From contig NZ_QNRO01000004.1 in NCBI RefSeq assembly GCF_003315345.1, positions 124,001 through 188,000 on the forward strand: a DNA stretch of 64,000 nt, written 5' to 3'. This document shows, piece after piece, positions 37,847 to 45,924 of the stretch. Position numbers and translations under genes: made by a program. This DNA comes from Marinobacter pelagius (GTDB lineage Bacteria; Pseudomonadota; Gammaproteobacteria; Pseudomonadales; Oleiphilaceae). The notes beneath the pieces were generated by a model. It had not been told where the DNA came from and did not search any database. It saw only the letters and a program-made list of their open reading frames with translations. Positions within the stretch are counted from its first letter, which is position 1. Every line of letters starts with the position of its first letter.

Positions 37847-38279
37847 ACCTGTAAAACCCGCCCTGGTGGTGGTTGCCGATGATGACCCGGACGACTGTCT
37901 GATGATCCGGGAAGCCTTCGAGGACCAGTGTGCCGACTGCACGCTGTGCTTTGTCCACGATGGCGAAGAACTGATGGATTTCCTCCACGGCCAGCATCCG
38001 GACCGCGAGGGCCAGACCTGTCCGATTCCGGACCTGTTGCTGCTGGATCTGAACATGCCGCTCAAGGATGGCCGCCAGTCCCTGCAGGAGATCAAGTCGG
38101 ATCCCCGGCTACAGGTACTGCCTACGGTCATCATGACCACATCCAGTGATCAGGATGACCGCGACTTCTGCCAGCAGCGGGGAGCCAATGACTATATCGT
38201 CAAGCCCCGGAAATACAGCGATCTGCTGGATGTCGTAGAGTCACTCACAAAACAGTGGATCAACAAGGAACATGACTGA
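37839..38279 (+). CDS. Rcp1-like single-domain response regulator
   Basis: A 146-residue receiver domain starting at the ATG 37839 (MDKPVKPALVVVADDDPDD). It has acidic residues in ADDDPDD, the phosphorylation Asp in LLDLNMPLKDG, a TT pair (MTTSSD), and Lys in YIVKPRKY. That long loop before the Asp and the KPxxY end are typical of Rcp1, the regulator partner of phytochrome-type kinases. This matches the HisKA type of the kinase whose gene it overlaps. No output domain is present. Confidence 0.88.
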   Translation: MDKPVKPALVVVADDDPDDCLMIREAFEDQCADCTLCFVHDGEELMDFLHGQHPDREGQTCPIPDLLLLDLNMPLKDGRQSLQEIKSDPRLQVLPTVIMTTSSDQDDRDFCQQRGANDYIVKPRKYSDLLDVVESLTKQWINKEHD

Positions 38280-41124
38280 GCCGATGCTCCGTGTCCTGCT
38301 CATCGAGGACGACGAAGACGATTACCTGATCACACGGGATCTCCTGCACGACGTCAGCCCTTCGGGCGTTGAACTGATCTGGCTGGACACCATGGCTGCC
38401 GGGCTCGAAACCCTGGACCACGAGCAAATCGATGTCACCCTCGTCGATCTCCGACTGGGCCCGGATTCCGGCCTGGATGTCATCCGGGAAGCCCAGGACC
38501 GGGGGATTACCTCTCCTTTCATCCTGCTCACCGGCCAGGGCGATGCCGATCTGGATGCCCGGGCGGTGGAACTGGGCGCGGCGGATTACCTCGTCAAGGG
38601 CCGGCTGGATGGTCATACCCTGATTCGAAGCATCCGCTACGCCGTGGACCGGGCCGCCGCCAACGAAGATCTGGCCAGCAGCGAGGCCCATTACCGACTG
38701 TTGTTTGAAAACAATCCGGCGCCCATGTACCTGGTACAGCCTGAGTCGGGACGTATCGAATCCATGAACCGGGCCGCCCTGGCACTCTATGACTTCCGGG
38801 CCGAAGAAGTCGCAGACTTGTCACTGTCGGATCTGCGCTGCAATACCAGCCCTGTTCCGCGGGAAGGTGTCATCCTGCGCGAGGGCAGCACCCTGGAAGA
38901 ACACCGGACCCGGGATGGCGACAGCCTGTATGTCGAACTCCTGACCGAACGCATTGTGCTCGACCATCACCCCCTCGATCTGGTGATGGTTACCGACATG
39001 ACCCGGCAGATTGATAACAGCCGTCGGCTGCGCCTACTGCAACAGTGCATCGAGTCCAGCTCCAACGGCATTGTCATCGCCGATGCCCAGAGACCGGACA
39101 TGCCCCTGGTGTACGTGAACCCCACGTTCGAACGTATCACCGGCTTCAGCCCGGAAGAGGCGGTCGGCCGGAACTGCCGGTTCCTGCAGGGCTACAGTGA
39201 CGATCCGAGCAACGAACAGGCACTCTCGGAGATCCGCAAAGCCCTCGCCACCGGTGGCGAGACCTCCGTGGTGCTACGCAACTTCCGCAAGGATGGCACG
39301 CCGTTCTGGAACGACCTGTACCTGTCACCGATCCGCAACGACGAGGGTGAAGTGACCCACTTTGTCGGCGTCCAGAACGATATTTCCGAGCGCAAGGATG
39401 TGGAGAACCAGCTGGCCTACAACGCCAGCCACGATGTGCTCACCCAACTTCCCAACCGGGCCCTGCTGGAAGACCGCCTGGAACAGGCCTGCCGCTTCGC
39501 ACAGCGCCATGGCCGCACCCTGGCCCTGCTGTTCATCGACCTGGACGGCTTCAAGCTGATCAATGACTCCCTCGGCCATCGCACCGGCGACCAGCTGCTG
39601 ATTGAAGTGGCTCGCCGGCTCATGGAGGTCTGCCGGACCGGTGATACCGTAGCCAGGGTCAGTGGCGACGAGTATGTGATGTTGTTGCCGGATCTGGCCC
39701 GCAACGATGACGCCCTGATGGTGGTCGAGCAGATCATGCGCACGCTCTCTGCGCCCTATAAGGTCAACGACGAAAATCTGCACCTGACCGCCAGCGTTGG
39801 TATCGCCACCACCGACGGCAGCATCAGCCAGCCCACGGAACTGATCCAGCAAGCCGACCTGGCCATGTACCGGGCCAAACAGATGGGGCGTAACACCTAC
39901 CAGTGGTTCTCCGAGCAGCTCAACACCGAGGCCAGCTACCGGGTCAAGCTGCGCAACGAGCTGCAGGATGCCATCGACAATGAGCGGCTCACCCTCTATT
40001 ACCAGCCATTGGTCGATTCCCGCACCGGCAAGGCCCGGGCGGTGGAAGCCCTGGTGCGCTGGGATCATCCGGAACGGGGCCTGGTATCGCCCGGGGATTT
40101 CCTGCCCCTGGCGGAGGAGACCGGCCAGATCATCGCCCTGGGCCAGTGGGTGTTGGAGCAGGCCTGCAGAGACATGCTCCGGCTGCATAAGGCCGGGTTC
40201 CGGGACTGCACCGTCGCGGTAAACGTGTCACCCATGCAGGTAAGAAAAGCCGGATTTATTGGCGCTGTTGGCGACGCACTGGAAGCCTCCGGTCTGCCCC
40301 CGGAAGCGCTGGAACTGGAAATTGTCGAGTCGGCGGTGCTCTACGACGCCGATCAGGTGATCCGGACCCTGCATGATCTGAGAGATCTCGGGGTAGGCAT
40401 TGCCATTGACGATTTTGGTACCGGCTTTTCCAGCCTCAGCTACATCAAGCTGCTGCCAGCCAGCAAGATCAAGATTGACCGCTCGTTCATCCGGGATGTC
40501 ATCCAGGACCGCAGCGACGCCGCCATCACCCAGGGGGTGATTTCCATGGCCCACCACCTGTCCCTGGACGTGGTGGCGGAAGGGGTGGAGACCGACGCTC
40601 AGGCGGCGTTCCTGCGCCGGAACCAGTGCGACCTGCTGCAGGGATTCCTGTTCGCCCGGCCCATGCCCCTCAATTTGCTGGAAGAGTACATGCACACCCG
40701 GGGCGGTTACGCCAACAACACTGCCGATGATCAGGACAGCCCGGAGAAAACCCTGTTGCTGCTGGATGATGAAAGCAACATCCTGCGGGCACTTACCCGG
40801 GTATTACGGCGGGATGGCTACCGGATCCTGACCACCAGCAGTGTGCATGAAGCATTCAGCCTGCTGGCAGAGAACGATGTCCAGGTGATCATCTCGGACC
40901 AGCGGATGCCGGAAATGTCAGGCACAGAATTTCTCAGCCGGGTGAAGGCGATACACCCGGATACCGTCCGCATCGTGCTATCCGGATACACCGACCTGAA
41001 ATCGGTGACGGAAGCCATCAACGAGGGCTCTATCTACAAATTCCTGACCAAGCCCTGGGACGACAAACAGATCCGTGAGCACGTGCAGAAGGCGTTCCAG
41101 CACCACCAGACCCTTCAGGGCTGA
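38272..41124 (+). CDS. REC-PAS-LOV-GGDEF-EAL-REC protein, probable blue-light c-di-GMP phosphodiesterase
   Basis: A 950-residue cytoplasmic protein. Domains in order: receiver (Asp59, about 5-125), PAS (about 140-250), LOV (about 260-375), GGDEF (about 385-545), EAL (about 560-805), receiver (about 820-945, Asp876). The LOV domain has the flavin-binding GRNCRFLQG with photoactive Cys302 and the later FRKDGTPFWN. The GGDEF active site is altered to SGDEY (464-468), so cyclase activity is doubtful. The EAL domain keeps EALVRW (Glu592), NVSPMQ, ELEIVES, IDDFGTGFSS, and AEGVET, so phosphodiesterase activity is expected. Its two receivers tie it to kinases of the same operon. Confidence 0.92.
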   Translation: MTEPMLRVLLIEDDEDDYLITRDLLHDVSPSGVELIWLDTMAAGLETLDHEQIDVTLVDLRLGPDSGLDVIREAQDRGITSPFILLTGQGDADLDARAVELGAADYLVKGRLDGHTLIRSIRYAVDRAAANEDLASSEAHYRLLFENNPAPMYLVQPESGRIESMNRAALALYDFRAEEVADLSLSDLRCNTSPVPREGVILREGSTLEEHRTRDGDSLYVELLTERIVLDHHPLDLVMVTDMTRQIDNSRRLRLLQQCIESSSNGIVIADAQRPDMPLVYVNPTFERITGFSPEEAVGRNCRFLQGYSDDPSNEQALSEIRKALATGGETSVVLRNFRKDGTPFWNDLYLSPIRNDEGEVTHFVGVQNDISERKDVENQLAYNASHDVLTQLPNRALLEDRLEQACRFAQRHGRTLALLFIDLDGFKLINDSLGHRTGDQLLIEVARRLMEVCRTGDTVARVSGDEYVMLLPDLARNDDALMVVEQIMRTLSAPYKVNDENLHLTASVGIATTDGSISQPTELIQQADLAMYRAKQMGRNTYQWFSEQLNTEASYRVKLRNELQDAIDNERLTLYYQPLVDSRTGKARAVEALVRWDHPERGLVSPGDFLPLAEETGQIIALGQWVLEQACRDMLRLHKAGFRDCTVAVNVSPMQVRKAGFIGAVGDALEASGLPPEALELEIVESAVLYDADQVIRTLHDLRDLGVGIAIDDFGTGFSSLSYIKLLPASKIKIDRSFIRDVIQDRSDAAITQGVISMAHHLSLDVVAEGVETDAQAAFLRRNQCDLLQGFLFARPMPLNLLEEYMHTRGGYANNTADDQDSPEKTLLLLDDESNILRALTRVLRRDGYRILTTSSVHEAFSLLAENDVQVIISDQRMPEMSGTEFLSRVKAIHPDTVRIVLSGYTDLKSVTEAINEGSIYKFLTKPWDDKQIREHVQKAFQHHQTLQG

Positions 41125-41970
41125 TCAGATCAACCCCAGGGCTTTGGCATGGTGGTTCAGGTGATCATCGATGAACGAGGCGATGAAGAAATAGCTGTGG
41201 TCGTAGCCCCGGTGCATGCGCAGATTGATGTGGTGGTGGAACTTTTCACAGATATCCGCCAGCGCCTCCGGGTTGAGCTGAGTCTCGAGAAACTCGTCGG
41301 CGGTGCCCTGGTCCACCAGCAGCGGCAGACGTTCCCGGGCCGTGGGGATCAGCAAGGTAGCATCCCACTGCTCCCAGCTTGAGCGATCATCGCCCAGGTA
41401 ACCACTGAACGCCTTCTGGCCCCAGGGGCACTCGGTGGGATTGGCAATCGGCGCAAAGGCGGAAACAGACTGGTAGTGCCCCGGATTCTTCAGGGCACAG
41501 ATCAGGGCACCGTGCCCACCCATGGAATGGCCACTGACCGATCGCTGGTCCGTCACCGGTAGTTCGTTCTCCACCAGCTGCGGCAACTCCTTCACCACGT
41601 AATCGTACATCCGGTAGTGGGGTGCCCAGGGCTGCTGGGTGGCATTGATGTAAAAACCCGCGCCGGTTCCGAAGTCGTAGCTGTCATCCTCGCCCGGCAG
41701 GTTGAGTCCCCGTGGGCTGGTGTCCGGGCACACGATGGCCAGGCCCAGTTTCGCGGCCAGTTTCTGGGCACCGGCTTTCTGCATGAAGTTCTGGTCGGTG
41801 CAGGTCAGCCCGGACAGCCAGTAGAGCACCGGCGCCGGCCTGGGCGAGCTGCCCACGGCGGAGGGGGGCAGAAACACCGCGAACTCCATATCGCATTCAA
41901 GGCTCGCGGAGGTGTGGCGGTAACGGCGGTGCTCGCCACCAAAACAAACGTTTGTGGATAGCAGTTCCAT
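41125..41970 (-). CDS. fghA: S-formylglutathione hydrolase
   Basis: A 281-residue esterase-D family enzyme that hydrolyses S-formylglutathione to formate and glutathione in formaldehyde detoxification. It has the oxyanion segment YWLSGLTCTDQNFMQKAG, the nucleophile motif GHSMGGHG with Ser149, and the late HRGYDHSYFF histidine. Length is normal. The partner formaldehyde dehydrogenase gene (frmA/adhC) is not adjacent, which is unusual. Its stop codon directly abuts the stop of the convergent signalling operon, so there is no room for a terminator. Confidence 0.94.
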   Translation of the reverse strand: MELLSTNVCFGGEHRRYRHTSASLECDMEFAVFLPPSAVGSSPRPAPVLYWLSGLTCTDQNFMQKAGAQKLAAKLGLAIVCPDTSPRGLNLPGEDDSYDFGTGAGFYINATQQPWAPHYRMYDYVVKELPQLVENELPVTDQRSVSGHSMGGHGALICALKNPGHYQSVSAFAPIANPTECPWGQKAFSGYLGDDRSSWEQWDATLLIPTARERLPLLVDQGTADEFLETQLNPEALADICEKFHHHINLRMHRGYDHSYFFIASFIDDHLNHHAKALGLI

Positions 41971-41996
41971 AATTGGTCCCGGTCTGAAAGGTGAAC

Positions 41997-42431
41997 TCAG
42001 TCCTCGTCCGCGCTGGCGTATTTCGGCAACTCAAGACCACAACCGGTTCGGGCCAGCTCGGACAGGATAGCTGTACGTGTGACAATGCCGACCAGTTTGC
42101 CATGGTCGACCACCGGATACACTTTCGGCTTACCGGCGCCGAGGTTCTGGGCCAGATCCACCACTGACATTTCCGGTGAGATGGTCAGAGGCTGACGGAA
42201 CATGACATCGTCCACGATCGGGTCACCCTCACAGTGATAGCTGCTCACCAGCAGGGAATGGATGCAGTCCTGCTCGGAAACAAACCCCAGCACACGCCGC
42301 TGGTCATCCACTACCGGCAGACCGGTGACATGGTTGGTCAGCAGGGTCTTGACTACCTTGGTCAGGGGTGTGCCGCAGCGAACCGGCTCAATGTGGTTCC
42401 ACATCACATCGGATACTTTCAGTGACCGCAT
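41997..42431 (-). CDS. CBS-domain protein
   Basis: A 144-residue protein made of two CBS motifs: KVSDVMWNHIEPVRCGTPL to about residue 60 and VDDVMFRQPLTISPEMSVV to about 130. The start at 42431 has GGAGGG eight bases upstream; a TTG two codons earlier is also in frame. Paired CBS motifs bind adenosyl ligands and regulate other proteins. It lies 26 bases before the formylglutathione hydrolase gene, so they may share a transcript, with no obvious functional link. Confidence 0.87.
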   Translation of the reverse strand: MRSLKVSDVMWNHIEPVRCGTPLTKVVKTLLTNHVTGLPVVDDQRRVLGFVSEQDCIHSLLVSSYHCEGDPIVDDVMFRQPLTISPEMSVVDLAQNLGAGKPKVYPVVDHGKLVGIVTRTAILSELARTGCGLELPKYASADED

Positions 42432-42549
42432 GGGCAAATCCCTCCACTTCCGTTTTCATTGCAGGCCAAAGCGGCCCGCCTATCCCTAAACATAGGCAAT
42501 CACCGTGCAAAAGGAAAACCGATTCGGCGAAAACGGTTTACAGGTGAAA

Positions 42550-42575
42550 ATAACTGACTAAACTCAATCAGTTAT
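42550..42575. promoter_or_regulatory. Inverted repeat upstream of the alanine symporter gene
   Basis: Perfect 8-bp arms ATAACTGA (42550-42557) and TCAGTTAT (42568-42575) around ten bases, 56 bases before the symporter start. Possible operator or leader hairpin. No glycine riboswitch consensus was recognised in this gap. Confidence 0.4.
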
Positions 42576-42631
42576 ACCCTGACTAGGGCAAATCCACTTT
42601 CTCAATCCATGGCAAACGCAGGGAGATCCCC

Positions 42632-43996
42632 ATGTCAGCCATTGAAAATTTTATTGGTCAGATCAACGGTCTGGTGTGGGGCCCTCCCATGCTGGTCATG
42701 ATCCTCGGGGTCGGGCTGTTCCTCAGCATCGGCCTCAAGCTGATGCCGGTGCTGAAACTGGGCGCAGGTTTCAGGCTCATGTGGCAGGGGCGCAAGGCCA
42801 CCGGGGCTGAAACCGAGGGTGAAATTCCGCCATTCCAGGCCCTGATGACCGCACTCTCGGCCACCGTCGGCACCGGCAATATTGCCGGCGTCGCCACCGC
42901 GGTGTTCCTGGGCGGGCCGGGCGCCCTGTTCTGGATGTGGCTGACCGCCCTGGTGGGCATGGCCACCAAGTATTCCGAGGCGGTACTGGCGGTGCGTTTC
43001 CGCGAAGTGGACGAGCGCGGCAATCACGTCGGTGGCCCCATGTACTACATCCGCAACGGTCTGGGCAGTAAATGGAGCTGGCTGGGTGTCCTGTTTGCCA
43101 TTTTCGCCGCCATCGCCGGCTTTGGCATCGGTAACACGGTACAGGCCAATTCGGTGGCAGACGTGATGGAGGCCAACTTCGGTCTGCCCCACTGGGCCAC
43201 CGGCGTCATCCTCATGGTACTGGTAGGCATGGTGCTGATTGGCGGTATCCGTCGGATCGGCCACGTCGCCAGTGCCCTGGTTCCGCTGATGGCCATCTCC
43301 TACCTGCTGGCCGGCCTCGCGGTACTCGCCATTAACGCCGCTGAGCTCCCGGCCGCTATCGCGCTGGTGTTCAAGCATGCCTTCAGCCCGATTGCCGCCG
43401 AGGGCGGTTTTGCCGGCGCCGCGGTCTGGGCGGCGATCCGATTCGGTGTCGCCCGGGGCATTTTCTCCAACGAGGCGGGCCTCGGCTCCGCGCCAATCGC
43501 CCATGCCGCCGCACAGACCCGTGACCCGATCAACCAGGGCATGGTGGCCATGCTGGGCACGTTCATCGACACCATCATCATCTGCACCATTACCGGCCTG
43601 GTGATCATCACCTCCGGCGCGTGGACCAACGGCGTTTCCGGAGCCGAACTCACCTCCCTGGCATTTGCCGATGCGCTTCCGGGTGTGGGCAACTATATTG
43701 TTGCTATTGCCCTGGCGGTGTTTGCCTTTACCACCATTCTGGGCTGGTCGTTCTATGGCGAGCGCAGCATCGAGTTCCTGTTTGGCGTGAAGGCGATCGT
43801 GCCTTACCGGGTTGCCTGGATCATTGCGATCCCCATCGGCGCCACCCTGAACCTGGGATTTGTCTGGCTGGTGGCCGATACCCTTAACGCCATGATGGCG
43901 CTGCCCAACCTGGTGGCCCTGTTACTGCTCAGTCCGGTGGTGTTCAAGCTGACCCGTGAGCACTTTGCCCGGGAGAAAGCACTGGGCGTTGATTGA
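42632..43996 (+). CDS. Sodium:alanine symporter family protein (AgcS)
   Basis: A 454-residue membrane protein with about 11 helices. It has the AGCS landmarks ALSATVGTGNIAGVATAVFLGGPGALFWMW near residue 70-100 (parts: ATVGTGNIAGVATA, GGPGALFWMW), FGVARGIFSNEAGLGSAPIAHAAA near 270-295, and GWSFYGERSIEFLFG near 370. Such proteins import alanine or glycine with Na+. It is monocistronic and divergent from the CBS gene. Confidence 0.93.
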   Translation: MSAIENFIGQINGLVWGPPMLVMILGVGLFLSIGLKLMPVLKLGAGFRLMWQGRKATGAETEGEIPPFQALMTALSATVGTGNIAGVATAVFLGGPGALFWMWLTALVGMATKYSEAVLAVRFREVDERGNHVGGPMYYIRNGLGSKWSWLGVLFAIFAAIAGFGIGNTVQANSVADVMEANFGLPHWATGVILMVLVGMVLIGGIRRIGHVASALVPLMAISYLLAGLAVLAINAAELPAAIALVFKHAFSPIAAEGGFAGAAVWAAIRFGVARGIFSNEAGLGSAPIAHAAAQTRDPINQGMVAMLGTFIDTIIICTITGLVIITSGAWTNGVSGAELTSLAFADALPGVGNYIVAIALAVFAFTTILGWSFYGERSIEFLFGVKAIVPYRVAWIIAIPIGATLNLGFVWLVADTLNAMMALPNLVALLLLSPVVFKLTREHFAREKALGVD

Positions 43997-44041
43997 TAGG
44001 CAGGCTCTCAAGTTCCTGTTATATCGATGTAAAAAAGTGTT

Positions 44042-44083
44042 TGGATGAGGTGGATCATTGCACCCTTGTATTCACCTCATCCA
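44042..44083. promoter_or_regulatory. Long-loop inverted repeat before the peroxiredoxin gene
   Basis: Perfect 11-bp arms TGGATGAGGTG (44042-44052) and CACCTCATCCA (44073-44083) with a 20-base loop, between the symporter and peroxiredoxin genes. There is no following T-tract, so a simple intrinsic terminator is unlikely; an operator pair or a 5' leader structure is possible. Confidence 0.45.
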
Positions 44084-44141
44084 GCACCAGAATACTTGTA
44101 TACACTCAAGAAACCGGAACGACCATCAGAGGAGAGAATCT

Positions 44142-44795
44142 ATGAGTTTGCGTCTTGGAGATACCGCACCGGATTTCGAACAGGATTCAACAGAAGGCAA
44201 GATCCGTTTCTACGACTGGCTTGGCGACAGCTGGGGAGTTCTGTTCTCCCACCCGGCAGACTTCACCCCGGTGTGCACCACCGAGCTCGGCCTCACCGCC
44301 AAGCTGAAGGACCAGTTCGCCAAGCGTAACGTCAAGGCCATTGCCCTGAGTGTCGACCCGGTCGACTCCCACAAGGAATGGGTGAAAGACATCGAGGAAA
44401 CCCAGGGCTGTTCGGTGAACTTCCCGATCATCGCCGACGAGGACCGCAAGGTTTCCGAGCTGTACGACATGATCCATCCCAATGCCGACAGCAGCCTGAC
44501 CGTGCGCTCCCTGTTCGTGATCGACCCTAACAAGAAGGTGCGCCTGATCATCACCTATCCGGCCTCCACCGGTCGTAACTTCAACGAAGTGCTGCGAGTC
44601 ATCGACTCCCTGCAGCTGACCGACGAACACAAGGTTGCGACCCCGGGTAACTGGGAACGTGGCGGTGACGTGGTAATCGTGCCGTCCCTGCAGGACGAGG
44701 AAGAGATCAAGGAACGGTTCCCGCAGGGCTACAAGGCGGTGAAGTCCTACCTGCGCATGACACCGGATCCCAAGACCAACTGGGGTGGTGACTGA
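44142..44795 (+). CDS. 1-Cys peroxiredoxin (Prx6 type)
   Basis: A 217-residue cytoplasmic peroxidase starting at the ATG 44142 with GGAGAG upstream. The catalytic motif HPADFTPVCTTE puts the peroxidatic cysteine at Cys45. The long C-terminal arm and the segment VRSLFVIDPNKKVRLIITYPASTGRN are typical of the Prx6/1-Cys group. It reduces hydrogen peroxide and organic hydroperoxides. No oxidative-stress regulator gene is beside it. Confidence 0.93.
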   Translation: MSLRLGDTAPDFEQDSTEGKIRFYDWLGDSWGVLFSHPADFTPVCTTELGLTAKLKDQFAKRNVKAIALSVDPVDSHKEWVKDIEETQGCSVNFPIIADEDRKVSELYDMIHPNADSSLTVRSLFVIDPNKKVRLIITYPASTGRNFNEVLRVIDSLQLTDEHKVATPGNWERGGDVVIVPSLQDEEEIKERFPQGYKAVKSYLRMTPDPKTNWGGD

Positions 44796-44806
44796 GGAAT
44801 GAAGAA

Positions 44807-44942
44807 GGGGTCAGAAGAAAAGCTTCTTCTGACCCCGGAGCAAGGTTCCAAGATGGGGTCAGATGAAAGCTTTCATCTGACCCCTTTTTTATGAGCCCGG
44901 ACCAAACCCACCGGGGTCTGAAGAACTCGTTCTTCTGACCCC
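44807..44942. repeat. Cluster of three 30-nt GGGGTC palindromes with terminator features
   Basis: Copies are at 44807-44836, 44855-44884 and 44913-44942. The first pairs perfectly over 13 bp with loop AAGC, the second is a full 15+15 palindrome followed by six T, and the third has the T/T mismatch at position 7 and is followed by TCTTTT. They fill the gap between convergent prx and metQ and probably serve as terminators as well as being repeats. Confidence 0.88.
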
Positions 44943-44957
44943 TCTTTTACATCCCTA

Positions 44958-45740
44958 TCAGAATGCCGGAACCACGGCACCCTCATACTTCTCCAGGATA
45001 AAGTCCTTCACCGCCTCGGACTTCAGCACCGCCGCCAGCTTCTGCATGGCTTCGCTGTCCTTGTTGTCCGGACGGGCAACCAGGATGTTCACATACGGAG
45101 ACTCGGAACCCTCGATCACCAGTGCGTCTTCAGACGGGTTCAGGCCCGCTTCCAGCGCGTAGTTGGTATTGATCAGCGCCAGGTCCACCTGGTTCAGGAT
45201 ACGCGGCAGGGTCGCAGCTTCCAGTTCCTTGAACTCCAGGTTCTTGGGATTTTCCACGATGTCGCTGGCGGTGGAAGTGATCTTGCTCGGGTCCTCAAGC
45301 TTGATCAGGCCTGCCTTCTGCAGCAACAACAGGGCACGACCACCGTTGGTCGGATCGTTCGGAATTGCAACTACGGCACCGTCTTCAAGCGCATCCAGCG
45401 AATCAATCTTGCTCGAATAAGCGCCGAACGGCTCAACGTGAACACCGGTGACGGTCACCAGGTTGGTACCGCGGCCTTCATTGAATGATTCCAGGTACGG
45501 TTTGTGCTGGAAAAAGTTGGCATCCATCCGCTTCTGGTCCACCTGGATGTTGGGCTGGATGTAGTCGGTGAAGACTTTCACGTCCAGCTCCACACCTTGC
45601 TCAGCCAGGGTTGGCTTCACGAACTCCAGGATTTCCGCGTGAGGCACGGGAGTTGCTGCCACGGACAGCTCCTCGGCAGAAGCGGCAACGGAAAAAGTGG
45701 CGGCGGCTGCAAACGCGGCCAGGGTCTTCTTGAAATTCAT
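44958..45740 (-). CDS. metQ: Methionine ABC transporter substrate-binding protein
   Basis: A 260-residue periplasmic MetQ (NlpA family). It begins the mature part LSVAATPVPHAEILEFVKP and has the family regions DYIQPNIQVDQKRMDANFFQHKPYL (parts: YIQPN, DANFFQHKPYL) and IPNDPTNGGRALLLLQ. The signal peptide ends AASAEE, with no lipobox cysteine, so it is likely a soluble periplasmic protein and not a lipoprotein as in E. coli. It is the last gene of metNIQ, but the composite stem-loop copy B lies between it and metI. Confidence 0.92.
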   Translation of the reverse strand: MNFKKTLAAFAAAATFSVAASAEELSVAATPVPHAEILEFVKPTLAEQGVELDVKVFTDYIQPNIQVDQKRMDANFFQHKPYLESFNEGRGTNLVTVTGVHVEPFGAYSSKIDSLDALEDGAVVAIPNDPTNGGRALLLLQKAGLIKLEDPSKITSTASDIVENPKNLEFKELEAATLPRILNQVDLALINTNYALEAGLNPSEDALVIEGSESPYVNILVARPDNKDSEAMQKLAAVLKSEAVKDFILEKYEGAVVPAF

Positions 45741-45793
45741 AACCTGTTCTCCTGTGTAAGAGACATTGAACTTAGATGGTCCTGTTGGCTCGG

Positions 45794-45904
45794 GCCGCCG
45801 GCGGGCGATGCTTCCCGAAAACGTGGAGCGCCAGGGATGGCGCGACCAAGCCCTACAGGGACGTATTCACGGGCGTTTTTCGGGAAGCATCGCCCGTCGG
45901 CGGC
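45794..45904. repeat. Composite stem-loop element, copy B
   Basis: Arms 45794-45821 and 45877-45904 pair over 28 positions with one G/U, enclosing a small hairpin (45828-45843, GCGCCA/TGGCGC) and the core CCTACAGGGACGTATTCACGG at 45852-45872. Core and layout match the element at 15541-15638, but neither outer nor inner stem shares sequence with it. It separates metI from metQ. Confidence 0.85.
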
Positions 45905-45924
45905 TCCCCCCAAAACTCTGACGG

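Noticed and set aside
42432..42631. Glycine riboswitch before the alanine symporter
   Set aside because: No paired aptamer core could be recognised by eye; a covariance search would decide.
44058..44141. Longer start for the peroxiredoxin gene
   Set aside because: The extra 28 residues come from the inverted-repeat leader; the ATG at 44142 has a GGAGAG ribosome site and gives the normal family N-terminus.
45750..45910. Integron attC site at the stem-loop element
   Set aside because: The core and ends lack the attC GTTRRRY and complementary R-site motifs, and no integrase is nearby.
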